Shown: positions 29,735 to 40,339, counted from the stretch's first letter. The stretch is 64,000 nucleotides of DNA from Burkholderia savannae (GCF_001524445.2 NZ_CP013417.1:3906001-3970000); one strand, 5' to 3'. Numbers and translations: made by a program. The notes: generated by a model not told the origin, from the sequence alone.

Positions 29735-30325
29735 TTACTTAGCACGTTCGGCCGCCGTGAAAGTGAAGCGCTTCCAATCGGAAACGAGGTTCCAGTCGCG
29801 GTTGTTCACCGCGTCGACCTGGAACGGCTTCGGCATCAGCGCGGTGTCGAGCTGCATCCGCACCGACGCCGTGTACGTTTCGCCCGGGCGCACCTGGCTC
29901 TTGTCGATCACATGCCAGGACGTCACGTGCTTGACCACCGCGAGCGCCTCCTTCAGCGTCGGAAAGCCGAGCTGCAAGCCGCCCGTCGACACGCGATATT
30001 CGCGCGTGAGCGGCTGAAACGACAGACGGATCGTCTGCGACACCGACACCGGCTGCTCGTCGAACCAATACCAGCGCGCGCGGCTCAGTTCGAAATCGGT
30101 CGTGAAATAAAGCGGGATGGCTTTGTTGACCGCATCCTCCAGGCTGCTGTTGAGCTCGAAGTCGAAACGCGCGTCGAGACTCCAGCCGTTGCCGTCCGAC
30201 TGCAGCGACGCGCGCTGCACGGCGATCGGATCGGCGTGCGCGGAGGGAACGGCAGCGAGACACAGCGTCAGCGCGGCCCAGAGCACGGCCGCGAGCCGGA
30301 GTGGAAAGAAGCGTTTGATCGTCAC
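29735..30325 (-). CDS. DUF4390-family exported protein
   Basis: A 196-residue protein with a signal peptide (hydrophobic core about residues 9-24, then SAHA). It has the DUF4390 pattern: a beta-rich body with FDFELNSSLEDAVNKAIPLYF, LSFQPLTREYRVS and the MQLDTALMPKPFQ segment. The start is a GTG that overlaps the rsmB stop (GTGA). This gene is regularly between rsmB and ntrY in betaproteobacteria and may be a periplasmic partner of the kinase; that is inference. Confidence 0.85.
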   Translation of the reverse strand: MTIKRFFPLRLAAVLWAALTLCLAAVPSAHADPIAVQRASLQSDGNGWSLDARFDFELNSSLEDAVNKAIPLYFTTDFELSRARWYWFDEQPVSVSQTIRLSFQPLTREYRVSTGGLQLGFPTLKEALAVVKHVTSWHVIDKSQVRPGETYTASVRMQLDTALMPKPFQVDAVNNRDWNLVSDWKRFTFTAAERAK

Positions 30326-31734
30326 CGTTTCTGAAAGCGCGCGTAGAAAAATCCGTCGTGATCGACATGCCGGCCGGGCTCGCCCGATCCCCCGACGGCC
30401 GGCGCCCCGCCTGACGCCCCCTGCGGCAGCAACTGCCCGGGCGCGTCCAATCGTACCGCATCTTGATGGGCGTCTCCAAACCAGCGCGCCTGCTGCTCGC
30501 CCTCTTCCGGAAAGATCGAGCAGGTTGCATACAGCAGCTCGCCGCCCGGTTTCAGGAGCGGCCAGAGCGCGGCGAGAATGCGGCGCTGCTCGGCGACGAG
30601 CGCGGGAATGTCGGCCGCGCGGCGCAGCCAGCGAATGTCCGGATGACGGCGCACGATGCCCGACGCGGAACACGGCACGTCCGCGAGAATCCGGTCGAAC
30701 GGGCGGCCGTCGTGCCATTGCGCGGGATCGCCCGCATCGCCGACGCGCACGTCGGCCACGAGCGACAGTCTCGCGAGATTTTCGCCGATGCGCGGCGCGC
30801 GCGCCGAATCGCTTTCGAGCGCGACGACTTCGACGTCCGCGAGCTCGAGAAGATGGCCCGTCTTGCCACCGGGCGCCGCGCACGCGTCGAGCACGCGCAT
30901 GCCGTCGCGCGCGCCGAGCGATTCGGCCGCGAGCTGCGCGCCCGCATCCTGCACCGACACGACGCCGTCCGCGAAGCCCGGAATGCGCTCGACCGGCAGC
31001 GGCGACGCGAGTCGTATTGCGTGCCGGCCGATCCTCTCGGCGTCGATCCGCTCGGCGCGCAGCAGATCGAGATACGCGTCGGCCGTCATGCGGCGCGCGT
31101 TCACGCGCAGCGTCAGCGGGCCGGGGGCGTCGCCCGCGGCGAGAATGCGCTGCCACGCGTCGGGCCATGCGCGCTCGACCGCGTCGATCCACCACGTCTC
31201 GTAGTTCCAGCGTGCGCGGCGATCGGACTGCATCCGCTCGAGCCACGCGGCCCGTTCGCGCAGGAACCGGCGCAGCACCGCGTTGACGAGCCCCTTCGCG
31301 AACGAGCACTCGCGGCGCGCGCCGATCGCGCTCACCGCCTGATCGACGACGGTGAAAGGCGCGTACGCGGCGTGTTCGTCGTCGTCGACGAGGAGCGCGA
31401 ACGCGCAGACGAGAAGCGCATGCACATGCGCATGCGGCGCCTTCGCGACGAATTGCGCGATCAGCCATTCAGCCGTGCCGCGACGGCGCACCGCGCGATA
31501 CGCGATGTCCTGGATCGCGCCGCGCGCCGCCGCTTGCGCCCCGTCGGCAAACGACGCCTGGACGGCGGCGAGCGCGGCGGGCAGCGCCGCGCCGCGACTG
31601 ACCGCGTCGACCGCTTGCGCGGCGCCGTCGAGCGCGAAGCCGAGCGAATCGGGGACGAGATGCAGCATCGACAGGCGCGGGGCGCGAGCGGGCGCGCCGG
31701 ATGCGCGGGAACGAGAAGGGCGAGTCTGGGTCAT
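30322..31734 (-). CDS. rsmB: 16S rRNA m5C967 methyltransferase
   Basis: RsmB methylates C967 of 16S rRNA with SAM. The 470-residue protein has the NusB-like N-terminal domain (about 30-180) and the methyltransferase with [25 protein letters not shown] (motif IV Cys) and [12 protein letters not shown] (motif VI catalytic Cys). The start ATG is the only good one; C-terminus is Gly/Pro-rich. First gene of rsmB-DUF4390-ntrY-ntrX. Confidence 0.94.
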   Translation of the reverse strand: MTQTRPSRSRASGAPARAPRLSMLHLVPDSLGFALDGAAQAVDAVSRGAALPAALAAVQASFADGAQAAARGAIQDIAYRAVRRRGTAEWLIAQFVAKAPHAHVHALLVCAFALLVDDDEHAAYAPFTVVDQAVSAIGARRECSFAKGLVNAVLRRFLRERAAWLERMQSDRRARWNYETWWIDAVERAWPDAWQRILAAGDAPGPLTLRVNARRMTADAYLDLLRAERIDAERIGRHAIRLASPLPVERIPGFADGVVSVQDAGAQLAAESLGARDGMRVLDACAAPGGKTGHLLELADVEVVALESDSARAPRIGENLARLSLVADVRVGDAGDPAQWHDGRPFDRILADVPCSASGIVRRHPDIRWLRRAADIPALVAEQRRILAALWPLLKPGGELLYATCSIFPEEGEQQARWFGDAHQDAVRLDAPGQLLPQGASGGAPAVGGSGEPGRHVDHDGFFYARFQKR

Positions 31735-31850
31735 CGGATCAGCAGTGTCCGCAGCGCGCGATGGCGCCGGGCGATGGTAGGGAGGTGCCGGTGGCCGGCT
31801 CTGGGCCGGTCAGCGGGATATTGTAGCGTGCCGGGGGAGTGGGACTCGGG

Positions 31851-32093
31851 TTGGTGCGGTTGGTGCGGTTGGTGCGGTTGGCGCGGTTGGCGCGGTTGGC
31901 GCGGTTGGCGCGGTTGGCGCGGTTGGCGCGGTTGGCGCGGTTGGCGCGGTTGGCGCGGTTGGCGCGGTTGGCGCGGTTGGCGCGGTTGGCGCGGTTGGCG
32001 CGGTTGGCGCGGTTGGCGCGGTTGGCGCGGTTGGCGCGGTTGGCGCGGTTGGCGCGGTTGGCGCGGTTGGCGCGGTTGGCGCGGTTGGCGCAG
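31851..32093. repeat. nonamer array TTGG(T/C)GCGG, 27 copies
   Basis: Three copies of TTGGTGCGG, then 23 of TTGGCGCGG and a last variant TTGGCGCAG. Nine bases is a multiple of three, so all frames stay open and give artefact ORFs such as repeated Thr-Ala-Pro. It lies 117 bases upstream of the rsmB start, between it and htpX. Confidence 0.97.
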
Positions 32094-32168
32094 TATCGAC
32101 ACAATCCTCGGCCGCTCGCAAGGCGCTCTTTGCGGCATCGACCAAGCAGCCATCTCGCCGAAAACGAC

Positions 32169-32198
32169 AAACCCCGCAGCTCAAGGCATGCGGGGTTT
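32169..32198 (-). terminator. probable terminator of htpX
   Basis: A perfect 10-bp stem (AAACCCCGCA with TGCGGGGTTT) 88 bases after the htpX stop; a broken T-run follows on the minus strand. Confidence 0.65.
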
Positions 32199-32286
32199 GC
32201 CCGATCGTCCGACGCGCGAAAGCGCGTCAGGAATTGCTACCGCCGCGACGCCCCTTCGCGAGTGCGTCGCCGCGCGATGACGGTCG

Positions 32287-33144
32287 TCAATCGAAGCGGC
32301 CGGTGCGCGCCATTTCCATCAGCCGCGCGATCCGCTCCTCGGTGGCCGGGTGCGTCGAGAACAGGTTCTGCAGCCCGCCCCCCGACAACGGATTCATGAT
32401 CATCATCTGCGCGGTGGCCGGATGCTGTTCCGCCGTCTGGAACGGAATGCCCGACGCATAGCGATGGATCTTGTCGAGCGCCGAAGCAAGCGCCTGCGGA
32501 TCGCCCGAAATCTGCGCGCCGCCGCGGTCCGCCTCGAACTCGCGCGCCCGCGAAATCGCCATCTGGATCAGCGCGCCAGCAATCGGCGCGAGGAGCGCGA
32601 CTGCGATGCCCGCGATCGGATTGGCCGGACGCCCGTTCTCGTCACGCCCGCCGAAAAACATCGCGAAGTTCGCGAGCGCCGAGATCGCGCCCGCCATCGT
32701 CGCGGAGATCGTCGAAATCAGGATGTCGCGGTGCTTCACGTGTGCGAGCTCATGCGCCATCACGCCGCGCATCTCGCGCTCGGACAGCACGCGCAGGATG
32801 CCTGTCGTCGCGGCAACAGCCGCATGCTCGGGATTGCGGCCGGTCGCGAACGCGTTCGGCTGGGCTTCGTCGATCAGGTAGACGCGCGGCATCGGCAGAT
32901 TCGCGCGCGTCGCGAGCTCGCGCACCATCCGATAGAACTGCGGCGCCGTGGTCTCGTCGACTTCCTGCGCGTTGTACATGCGCAGCACCATCTTGTCCGA
33001 GAACCAGTACGAGAAGAAATTCATACCGAGCGCGATCAGCAGCGCGATCATCATCCCGCGCGATCCGCCGATCATCCCGCCGATCACGATGAACAGGGCC
33101 GTGATCGCGGCCATCAGCATCGCCGTTTTGACCCAATTGAACAT
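32287..33144 (-). CDS. htpX: membrane zinc protease HtpX
   Basis: An M48 membrane protease of 285 residues that degrades damaged membrane proteins. Two N-terminal membrane segments (about 5-24, 31-48), the zinc motif HELAH at 131-135, two further hydrophobic segments at about 145-195, and the third ligand in [15 protein letters not shown] precedes the ATG at 33144; a GTG three codons upstream is less likely. Confidence 0.95.
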   Translation of the reverse strand: MFNWVKTAMLMAAITALFIVIGGMIGGSRGMMIALLIALGMNFFSYWFSDKMVLRMYNAQEVDETTAPQFYRMVRELATRANLPMPRVYLIDEAQPNAFATGRNPEHAAVAATTGILRVLSEREMRGVMAHELAHVKHRDILISTISATMAGAISALANFAMFFGGRDENGRPANPIAGIAVALLAPIAGALIQMAISRAREFEADRGGAQISGDPQALASALDKIHRYASGIPFQTAEQHPATAQMMIMNPLSGGGLQNLFSTHPATEERIARLMEMARTGRFD

Positions 33145-33218
33145 GTTTCCCACTCCTTATCCGTCTGCGGGGATCGCGCCGCACGCTCATCGGCGGCGCG
33201 TGATTGTAAGCGATTTGT

Positions 33219-33246
33219 TAGATAAGAGCGTTTCGAGAAAATTCAA
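33219..33246 (-). promoter_or_regulatory. candidate promoter of htpX
   Basis: TTGAAT (33241-33246) and TATCTA (33219-33224) are 16 bases apart on the minus strand. It fits sigma-70 better than the heat-shock consensus. Confidence 0.55.
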
Positions 33247-33249
33247 TCC

Positions 33250-33888
33250 TTAGCGCGTCGACGTCGCGAGCTTGACGCCGAGGCCCACGAACGCACTGCC
33301 GACGCCGCGGTCGAGCCATTTCTTCACACCAGGCTTGCCGGCGAAGCGCCGCGTGACGGTGCCCGCGACCCACGCCACGGTACACGACCACACCGTGCTC
33401 ATCGCGAGGAACACCGCGCCGAGCGTGAGGAAGGCGAGCACCTTGTGGTCGCTGTCCGCCGACACGAACTGTGGGAAGAAGGACACGAAGAACAGCACCA
33501 CCTTCGGATTCAGCACGTTGGTCAGGAACCCTTGCGTGAACAGCTGGCGCAGCGATTTGTCCGCGCCGCGCCGCGCGGCGGACTGCTCGGCCGCCGGTTC
33601 CTGCTTCGAGAAAATGAGGCGCACGCCGAGGTAGACGAGATAGGCCGCCCCGACGATCTTGATGACCGTAAACGCGGTAGCCGACGCGGCAAGCACCGCC
33701 GTCAGGCCAAATGCGCATGCGAGCACATGCACGCAGCAGCCGGCCGAAATGCCGAGCGCGGACATGAGCCCCGCGCCGCGCCCTTGCGCGACGCTGCGGC
33801 CGACGATGTACGCGGTATCGGGCCCCGGCGTGACGTTCAACAGGAAGACTGCCGCCACGAACAAGCCAAGATGGGTGATGCCGAACAT
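33250..33888 (-). CDS. LysE/RhtB-family amino-acid exporter
   Basis: A 212-residue inner-membrane protein with about six membrane segments and the family signature TPGPDTAYIVGRSVAQGRGAG near the N-terminus, then GAAYLVYLGVRL and FLTNVLNPKVVLFF. LysE/RhtB proteins export amino acids such as homoserine, threonine or leucine; this one's substrate is unknown. Confidence 0.9.
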   Translation of the reverse strand: MFGITHLGLFVAAVFLLNVTPGPDTAYIVGRSVAQGRGAGLMSALGISAGCCVHVLACAFGLTAVLAASATAFTVIKIVGAAYLVYLGVRLIFSKQEPAAEQSAARRGADKSLRQLFTQGFLTNVLNPKVVLFFVSFFPQFVSADSDHKVLAFLTLGAVFLAMSTVWSCTVAWVAGTVTRRFAGKPGVKKWLDRGVGSAFVGLGVKLATSTR

Positions 33889-34008
33889 GCCGATCCCTCG
33901 ATGCTGATGTCAAAGAATTCTACGCGTGCGCCCGACGCCGCGCGACCTGGCCGTTCGGCCGATTGCGCGGCGCGCGCGATTCCGATGGAATGTTCTCGGG
34001 CGACGAAA

Positions 34009-34992
34009 TTACGCGGCGTCGGGCAATACGAAGCGCTGCCCGGCCACGAGCGGCGCGCCCGCGAGAAACTCGCGCACAGGCAAGCGCTTGCCGCCCGGTT
34101 TCTGCAGTTGCGTGACGCGCAGCGCGCCGTCGCCGCATGCGATCACGACGCCGTCCGGCCCCGCTTCGACGATCGTGCCGGGCGCCGCGCCGCCATGCGC
34201 CGGCACCGCATCGGCCGCCCACAGCTTGAGCGCCGCGCCGTCGAGCGTGCCCGCGCCGCCCGGGAACGGGTCGAATGCGCGCACCTGCCGCGCGAGCACG
34301 GCGGCCGGCTTGCGCCAGTCGAGCGCCGCCTCGTGCTTGCCGATCTTCTCGGCATAGGTGACGCCGCCGGCGGGCTGCGGCGTGGACACGAGCGAGCCTG
34401 CGCGCTCGAGCTCGGCGAGCGCATCGACGATGAGGCGCGCGCCCGACGCCGCAAGCTTGTCGTGCAGCGTCGCCGTCGTGTCGTCGGCCGCGATCGCGAC
34501 GCGCGCGTCGTGCAGCATCGCGCCCGTGTCGAGGCCCGCGTCCATCTGCATCAGCGTGACGCCGGTTTCGGCGTCGCCCGCCTCGATCGCGCGATGGATC
34601 GGCGCCGCGCCGCGCCAGCGCGGCAGCAGCGACGCGTGGATGTTGATGCAGCCGTGGCGCGGCAGGTCGAGCACTTCCTGCGGCAGCAAAAGGCCGTATG
34701 CGGCGACAACCATCACGTCGTGCGGCGTCGCGCGCAGCAAATCGAGCGCGGCGGCGGCTTCGGCCGGATACTTGCCCGCGCGGCGCAGCGACGGCGGCTG
34801 CGCGACCGCGATGCCGTGCTCGAGCGCATAGCGCTTCACCGCGCTTGCCTGCAGCTTCATCCCGCGCCCGGCCGGGCGATCGGGCTGCGTCAGCACGAGC
34901 GGCACCGGGAAGCCGGCGTGATGGATCGCGGCGAGGGCCGCCGCGGCGAATTCCGGCGTGCCGGCGAAAATGACTCGCAGTGAATGTGTCAT
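34009..34992 (-). CDS. fmt: methionyl-tRNA formyltransferase
   Basis: Formylates initiator Met-tRNA using 10-formyl-THF. The 327-residue protein has [11 protein letters not shown], the folate-site Asn-His-Asp pattern in [19 protein letters not shown] and [15 protein letters not shown]. The ATG at 34992 gives the usual length. It follows def by 31 bases, the common def-fmt pair. Confidence 0.96.
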   Translation of the reverse strand: MTHSLRVIFAGTPEFAAAALAAIHHAGFPVPLVLTQPDRPAGRGMKLQASAVKRYALEHGIAVAQPPSLRRAGKYPAEAAAALDLLRATPHDVMVVAAYGLLLPQEVLDLPRHGCINIHASLLPRWRGAAPIHRAIEAGDAETGVTLMQMDAGLDTGAMLHDARVAIAADDTTATLHDKLAASGARLIVDALAELERAGSLVSTPQPAGGVTYAEKIGKHEAALDWRKPAAVLARQVRAFDPFPGGAGTLDGAALKLWAADAVPAHGGAAPGTIVEAGPDGVVIACGDGALRVTQLQKPGGKRLPVREFLAGAPLVAGQRFVLPDAA

Positions 34993-35023
34993 GTGCAAAT
35001 GAATCGGGAAGCAGCCGCGCGCG

Positions 35024-35527
35024 TCACATCGCGCGTTCGAGTTTCTTCATCTTCGTCTTGATCCGGTTCTGCTTGAGCGGCGACAGATACTGGACGAACA
35101 CGCGGCCCATCAGGTGATCCATCTCGTGCTGGATGCACACCGCGAGGAGCCCTTCGCAATCGACCTCGAACAGCTCGCCTTTCTCGTCGAGCGCGCGCAC
35201 GCGCACCCGGTCCGGCCGCTCGACTTCGTCGTAGACGCCGGGCACCGACAGGCAGCCCTCCTCGTAAATCTGCTTGCCGTCGCTCGTCCAGACGATTTCC
35301 GGATTGATGAAAACGCGCAGCTCGTTCTTCTCGTCGGACACGTCGATCACGATCACGCGCTCGTGCACGTCGACCTGCGTCGCCGCGAGACCGATTCCGG
35401 GCGCTGCGTACATCGTCTCGGCCATGTCGGCGACGAGCTTGCGGATGCGATCGTCGACCTTGTCGACCGGCTTGGCCACCTTGTGCAGCCGTTTGTCGGG
35501 GTAATGAAGGATGTTCAGCAAAGCCAT
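35024..35527 (-). CDS. def: peptide deformylase
   Basis: Removes the N-formyl group from new proteins. All three motifs are present: GIGLAATQ (44-51), EEGCLSVPG with the metal ligand Cys92, and HEMDH (134-138) with two His ligands and the catalytic Glu. 167 residues. Confidence 0.97.
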   Translation of the reverse strand: MALLNILHYPDKRLHKVAKPVDKVDDRIRKLVADMAETMYAAPGIGLAATQVDVHERVIVIDVSDEKNELRVFINPEIVWTSDGKQIYEEGCLSVPGVYDEVERPDRVRVRALDEKGELFEVDCEGLLAVCIQHEMDHLMGRVFVQYLSPLKQNRIKTKMKKLERAM

Positions 35528-35759
35528 GATGTTCAGTGTTGAGAGACGAACGACTCGCGCGCATCGGCCGTTCGGCCGACTGCCGCGGCGCGCGCGCCGG
35601 CCTCAAGATGGATTCTGCGACGCGCGGAATGCGCCGCGCGCCGCGATGACCGGCCAATCGCCGCGCGCCTGCGCGCGTGGCATTCGTTTTATTTCGGATG
35701 ATGAAAATTTTATCACGGCACCACGCGGCCCGCTGGCCGCGCTTCTGGAGGGTTTCATC

Positions 35760-36947
35760 ATGTCGCCGCTGACGCTAACGCGGGCCGAGCTCGCCGGCTG
35801 GCTGCGGCTTGCCGGCGCGTCGGGCGTGCCGGCCGCGGCCTGCGCTGCGCTCCTCGGCGCATTCGCGTCGCCCGAAGCGCTCTTCTCCGCGTCGCACGCG
35901 GAATTGGCGGCGCTCGCCGGCGACGCGGCGGCCCGCGCGCTGCTCGCGCCGCCCGCCGACGATTTCGAGCCGCGCGTCGACGCGGCGCTCGCCTGGCTCG
36001 CCGAACCCGGCAACGCGCTCGTGACCCGGCACGATCCCGCCTATCCCCGCTCGCTCGCCGAACTCTACGATCCGCCGCCGCTGCTATATATAAAGGGGCG
36101 CGTTGCGCTGCTCCATGCGCGCGCGGTCGCGATCGTCGGCAGTCGCGACGCCACGCCGCAAGGGCTCGCCGACGCGACACGCTTCGCGCGCGAGATGTCG
36201 GACGCCGGCCTTTCGATCGTGTCCGGCCTCGCGCGCGGCATCGACGGCGCCGCGCACCGAGGCGGGCTCGACGGCGCAAGCGGCACGGTCGCCGTGATCG
36301 GCACCGGCGCCGACCTCGTCTATCCCGCTCGCCACCATGCGCTCGCCCACGAAATCGCCGAGCGCGGCGCGCTCGTCTCCGAGTGGCCGCTCGGCACGCC
36401 CGCGCGATCCGCGCATTTTCCGCAACGCAACCGGCTGATCGCCGCGCTATCGGGCGGCGTGCTGATCGTCGAGGCGGCGCCGCGCTCCGGCTCGCTCATC
36501 ACCGCGCGACTCGCGAACGAGATGGGACGCGACGTGTTCGCGATCCCCGGCTCGATCCACGCGCCGCTGTCGCAAGGCTGCCATGCGCTGATCCGCGACG
36601 GCGCGAAGCTCGTCGAGACCGCCGCCGACGTGCTCGAGGAATTCGGCCTCGACCCCGCCCGGCCTGCCGTCAAGCCGTGCGACGCGCGCGCCGGCGCGTC
36701 GGCCGACGCCGCGCTCGACGACGACGCACGCCGCCTGCTAGACGCGATCGGCTACGGCCCCGTGCCGCCCGAGCTGCTCGCTCAGCGCACGTCGCTCGCG
36801 AGCGACTCGCTGCACCGGCTGCTGCTGCAACTGGAGCTTGCCGGACGCATCGCGGCGCTGCCGGGCGGCCGCTACACCCGCATCGACGGCGCGCAGGCGT
36901 GCGCTCAAGCGCGCGGAACGGGCGGCGTGCTACATTCCGGCGAATAG
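35760..36947 (+). CDS. dprA: DNA-processing protein DprA
   Basis: Loads RecA on incoming single-stranded DNA in natural transformation. The 395-residue protein has a short N-terminal helical domain, the Rossmann-like DprA core (AIVGSRDATPQG, SGLARGIDGAAHRG, VIGTGADLVYPA, FPQRNRLIAALS, EAAPRSGSLITA) and a C-terminal winged-helix (about 320-380). I chose the ATG at 35760, with GGAGGG upstream; the longer frame runs into the def promoter region. Confidence 0.93.
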   Translation: MSPLTLTRAELAGWLRLAGASGVPAAACAALLGAFASPEALFSASHAELAALAGDAAARALLAPPADDFEPRVDAALAWLAEPGNALVTRHDPAYPRSLAELYDPPPLLYIKGRVALLHARAVAIVGSRDATPQGLADATRFAREMSDAGLSIVSGLARGIDGAAHRGGLDGASGTVAVIGTGADLVYPARHHALAHEIAERGALVSEWPLGTPARSAHFPQRNRLIAALSGGVLIVEAAPRSGSLITARLANEMGRDVFAIPGSIHAPLSQGCHALIRDGAKLVETAADVLEEFGLDPARPAVKPCDARAGASADAALDDDARRLLDAIGYGPVPPELLAQRTSLASDSLHRLLLQLELAGRIAALPGGRYTRIDGAQACAQARGTGGVLHSGE

Positions 36948-37007
36948 GCGTCCCGCTCGCGCGTTCGCCCGAGCCGCCGCCACCTTACGATTCAAGGAAA
37001 TCCACCA

Positions 37008-37379
37008 ATGCCCGCGCTGAATCTCGACACCGACGAAGATCGGATCGCCGAGCGCCTCCGGAATCCCGACACGCTACTCGTCGCCTGCCTGTGCGCCGAG
37101 TGGTGCGGCACCTGCCGCGAATACCGCGTTGCGTTCGACAGGCTCGCCGACGCGCACCCCGACGCCTGCTTCGCGTGGGTCGACATCGAAACGCACGCCG
37201 ATCGGCTCGACGAGCTCGACGTCGAGAACTTCCCGACGCTCCTTATCGAAGACGCGAACTCGGTTCGCTTCTTCGGCACCGTGCTGCCGCATGCGGCAAT
37301 CGTCGAACGAATGCTGTCCGACCTGACCGCGCTGCCGGGCGCGCCGCATGCACCGAAGCTGCGCAATTTGTTCGACTAG
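37008..37379 (+). CDS. thioredoxin-family protein
   Basis: A 123-residue thioredoxin fold with the redox motif WCGTC (32-36) in place of WCGPC, and the cis-Pro in NFPTLLI. No signal peptide, so cytoplasmic. AAGGAA precedes the ATG. It lies 60 bases after dprA and may be co-transcribed. Partner unknown. Confidence 0.88.
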   Translation: MPALNLDTDEDRIAERLRNPDTLLVACLCAEWCGTCREYRVAFDRLADAHPDACFAWVDIETHADRLDELDVENFPTLLIEDANSVRFFGTVLPHAAIVERMLSDLTALPGAPHAPKLRNLFD

Positions 37380-37590
37380 CGCCATTCGGCCCCAAAATAT
37401 CGATCGCGAAATGCGGCTTTACCGCTGGTTTACGCGAGAGGGCGTGCGACAGGCTTGCCGCCGCCCTTGCCCCCACTTATGATGACCCGCTTTTTGCTCG
37501 CGCCGGCCGCCGTTTGGGCGCCGTGTGCTATAAAGCCGTCGTAAAAGGGCCCGCACTCGGGCTCGCCCGGTCTACCAATACACACTTGTC

Positions 37591-40200
37591 ATGTCGAAAG
37601 CACTCATCATTGCGGAAAAGCCTTCTGTCGCGAACGACATCGCGCGCGCTTTGGGCGGCTTTACCAAGCATGACGAATATTACGAAAGCGACGATTACGT
37701 GCTGTCGTCGGCGGTCGGCCACCTGCTCGAAATTGCCGCGCCCGAGGAATACGAGGTCAAGCGCGGCAAATGGAGCTTCGCGCACCTGCCCGTCATTCCC
37801 CCCCATTTCGATCTGAATCCGATCGCGAAGAGCGAGTCTCGCCTCAAGGTGCTGACGAAGCTGATCAAGCGCAAGGACGTCGAGCGCCTGATCAACGCAT
37901 GCGACGCGGGGCGCGAGGGCGAGCTGATCTTCCGCCTGATCGCGCAGCACGCGAAGGCGAAGCAGCCGGTCCAGCGCCTGTGGCTGCAGTCGATGACGCC
38001 CGCCGCGATCCGCGACGGCTTCGCGCGCCTGCGCACCGACTCGGACATGCAACCGCTCGCCGACGCCGCCCGCTGCCGCTCGGAGGCCGACTGGCTCGTC
38101 GGCATCAACGGCACGCGCGCGATGACGGCGTTCAACAGCAAGGGCGGCGGCTTCTTCCTGACGACCGTCGGCCGCGTACAGACGCCCACGCTGTCGATCG
38201 TCGTCGAGCGCGAAGAAAAGATTCGCCGCTTCGTGCCGCGCGACTACTGGGAAGTGCGCGCGGAATTCGTCTGCGCGGGCGGCTTCTACGAAGGCCGCTG
38301 GTACGATCCGAAGTTCAAGAAGGACGAATTCGACCCCGAAAAGCGCGACTCGCGCCTCTGGAGCCTGCCCGCCGCAGAGACGATCGTCGCCGCGTGCCGC
38401 GACCAGATCGGCACCGTCACCGAGGAATCGAAGCCGTCGACGCAGCTGTCGCCGCTGCTGTACGACCTGACGAGCCTGCAGCGCGAGGCGAACAGCCGCT
38501 TCGGCTTCTCCGCGAAGAACACGCTCGGCCTGGCTCAGGCGCTGTACGAGAAGCACAAGGTGCTCACCTATCCGCGTACCGACGCGCGCGCGCTGCCGGA
38601 GGACTACCTCGACACGGTGAAATCGACGCTCGAGATGCTCAAGGAAAGCAACAACTACCTGCCGCACGCGAAGCAGGTGCTCGACAAGAACTGGGTAAAG
38701 CCGAACAAGCGGATCTTCGACAACTCGAAGATCAGCGACCACTTCGCGATCATCCCGACGCTGCAAGCGCCGAAATCGCTGTCCGAGCCTGAGCAAAAGC
38801 TCTACGACCTCGTCGTCAAGCGCTTCCTCGCCGTGTTCTTCCCGGCCGCCGAGTACAAGGTGACGACGCGGATCACCGAAGTCGCCGGCCACCACTTCAA
38901 GACGGAAGGCAAGGTGCTCGTCGAGCCGGGCTGGCTGCAGGTGTACGGCCGCGACGCCGAGGGCGCCGACGCGAACCTCGTGCCGGTGCAGAAGGAAGAG
39001 AAGGTCAAGACCGACAAGATCGCCGCGCACGGCCTCACGACGAAGCCGCCCGCGCGCTATTCGGAAGCGACGCTGCTGTCGGCAATGGAAGGCGCGGGCA
39101 AGCTCGTGGAGGACGACGAGCTGCGCGAAGCGATGGCCGCGAAGGGCCTCGGCACGCCGGCGACGCGCGCGGCCATCATCGAAGGCCTCCTCGGCGAGAA
39201 GTACCTCGTGCGCGAAGGCCGCGAACTGATCCCGACCGCGAAGGCGTTCCAGCTGATGACGCTCTTGCGCGGCCTCGGCGTGAAGGAGCTGACCGCCCCC
39301 GAGCTGACGGGCGAGTGGGAATACAAGCTGTCGCAGATGGAGCGCGGCAACCTGCAGCGCGACGCGTTCATGCAGGAAATCGCGCGGATGACGCAGACGA
39401 TCGTCAAGCGCGCGAAGGAATACGACTCCGACACGATCCCGGGCGACTACGCGACGCTCGAGACGCCGTGCCCGAACTGCGGCGGCCAGGTGAAGGAGAA
39501 CTACCGGCGCTTCGCCTGCACGAAGTGCGATTTCTCGATCTCGAAGATCCCGGGCAGCCGGCAGTTCGAGGTCGCCGAAGTCGAGGAGCTGTTGCAGAAG
39601 AAAGAGATCGGGCCGCTGTCGGGCTTCCGCAGCAAGATGGGCCGCCCGTTCTCCGCGATCCTCAAGCTCACGTTCGACGACGAGACGAAGAACTACAAGC
39701 TCGAGTTCGACTTCGGCCAGGACCAGGGCGGCGAAGAGGGCGAGGCGCCCGATTTTTCCGCGCAGGAGCCGGTCGGCGCATGTCCGAAGTGCAAGGGCCG
39801 CGTGTTCGAGCACGGGATGAGCTACGTCTGCGAGCATGCGGTCGCGAACCCGAAGACTTGCGACTTCCGCTCCGGCAAGGTGATCCTGCAGCAGGAGATC
39901 ACCCGCGAACAGATGGCGAAGCTCCTCGAGAACGGCCGCACCGATCTGCTGCCGAACTTCAAGTCGTCGCGCACCGGACGCAACTTCAAGGCGTACCTCG
40001 TCAAGCAGGCAGACGGCAAGATCGGCTTCGAGTTCGAGAAGAAGGAGCCGAAGCCCGCGGCGGCGAAGAAGACCGCGTCCAAGTCGACGGCCGCGGCCGA
40101 AGACGCCGCGACGGACGGCGACGAAAAAGCCGAGAAGAAGGCGGCGCCCGCTCGAAAGACGGCCGCGCGCAAGACGCCCGCCCGCAAGACGGGTTCGTAA
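37591..40200 (+). CDS. topB: DNA topoisomerase III
   Basis: A type IA topoisomerase of 869 residues that decatenates replication and recombination intermediates. Toprim domain: LIIAEKPSVA and ACDAGREGELI (104-114); active-site Tyr327 in LTYPRTDARAL. After the core come a zinc-ribbon-like segment with CPNCGG and CTKC, a topo_C_Rpt-type stretch, a second CPKCKG motif with two later Cys, and a Lys/Ala-rich tail (about 815-869) resembling histone H1. Confidence 0.95.
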   Translation: MSKALIIAEKPSVANDIARALGGFTKHDEYYESDDYVLSSAVGHLLEIAAPEEYEVKRGKWSFAHLPVIPPHFDLNPIAKSESRLKVLTKLIKRKDVERLINACDAGREGELIFRLIAQHAKAKQPVQRLWLQSMTPAAIRDGFARLRTDSDMQPLADAARCRSEADWLVGINGTRAMTAFNSKGGGFFLTTVGRVQTPTLSIVVEREEKIRRFVPRDYWEVRAEFVCAGGFYEGRWYDPKFKKDEFDPEKRDSRLWSLPAAETIVAACRDQIGTVTEESKPSTQLSPLLYDLTSLQREANSRFGFSAKNTLGLAQALYEKHKVLTYPRTDARALPEDYLDTVKSTLEMLKESNNYLPHAKQVLDKNWVKPNKRIFDNSKISDHFAIIPTLQAPKSLSEPEQKLYDLVVKRFLAVFFPAAEYKVTTRITEVAGHHFKTEGKVLVEPGWLQVYGRDAEGADANLVPVQKEEKVKTDKIAAHGLTTKPPARYSEATLLSAMEGAGKLVEDDELREAMAAKGLGTPATRAAIIEGLLGEKYLVREGRELIPTAKAFQLMTLLRGLGVKELTAPELTGEWEYKLSQMERGNLQRDAFMQEIARMTQTIVKRAKEYDSDTIPGDYATLETPCPNCGGQVKENYRRFACTKCDFSISKIPGSRQFEVAEVEELLQKKEIGPLSGFRSKMGRPFSAILKLTFDDETKNYKLEFDFGQDQGGEEGEAPDFSAQEPVGACPKCKGRVFEHGMSYVCEHAVANPKTCDFRSGKVILQQEITREQMAKLLENGRTDLLPNFKSSRTGRNFKAYLVKQADGKIGFEFEKKEPKPAAAKKTASKSTAAAEDAATDGDEKAEKKAAPARKTAARKTPARKTGS

Positions 40201-40306
40201 TCGGCGTCGACGCCGAGCCCGCGCGGCGCGCCGGGCGCGGCGCCACGCGGCGTGCGCCGTGCCGTGCGATCGAGCGGCATGAACGCCTCGACGCGTCGGT
40301 CCAAAC

Positions 40307-40339
40307 AAAAGCGCGGGCTCCCGACGAGCCCGCGCTTTT
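40307..40339. terminator. bidirectional terminator between topB and the LysR gene
   Basis: A perfect 14-bp stem (40307-40320 with 40326-40339) around CCGAC, ending in a T-run on the right and A-rich on the left. Confidence 0.93.

Noticed and set aside
26626..29742. 1038-residue frame opposite ntrX/ntrY
   Set aside because: An antisense shadow caused by high GC; Arg/His/Leu-rich without any domain.
31739..32184. Repeat proteins of Thr-Ala-Pro, Arg-Ala-Asn or Arg-Gln-Pro
   Set aside because: All come from the 9-bp array, which keeps every frame open; no ribosome site.
33145..33249. Heat-shock (sigma-32) promoter for htpX
   Set aside because: Looked for CTTGAAA and CCCCAT at the right spacing; only a sigma-70-like pair is present.
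37528..40308. 926-residue frame opposite topB
   Set aside because: An antisense shadow of a strongly supported gene; no family features.
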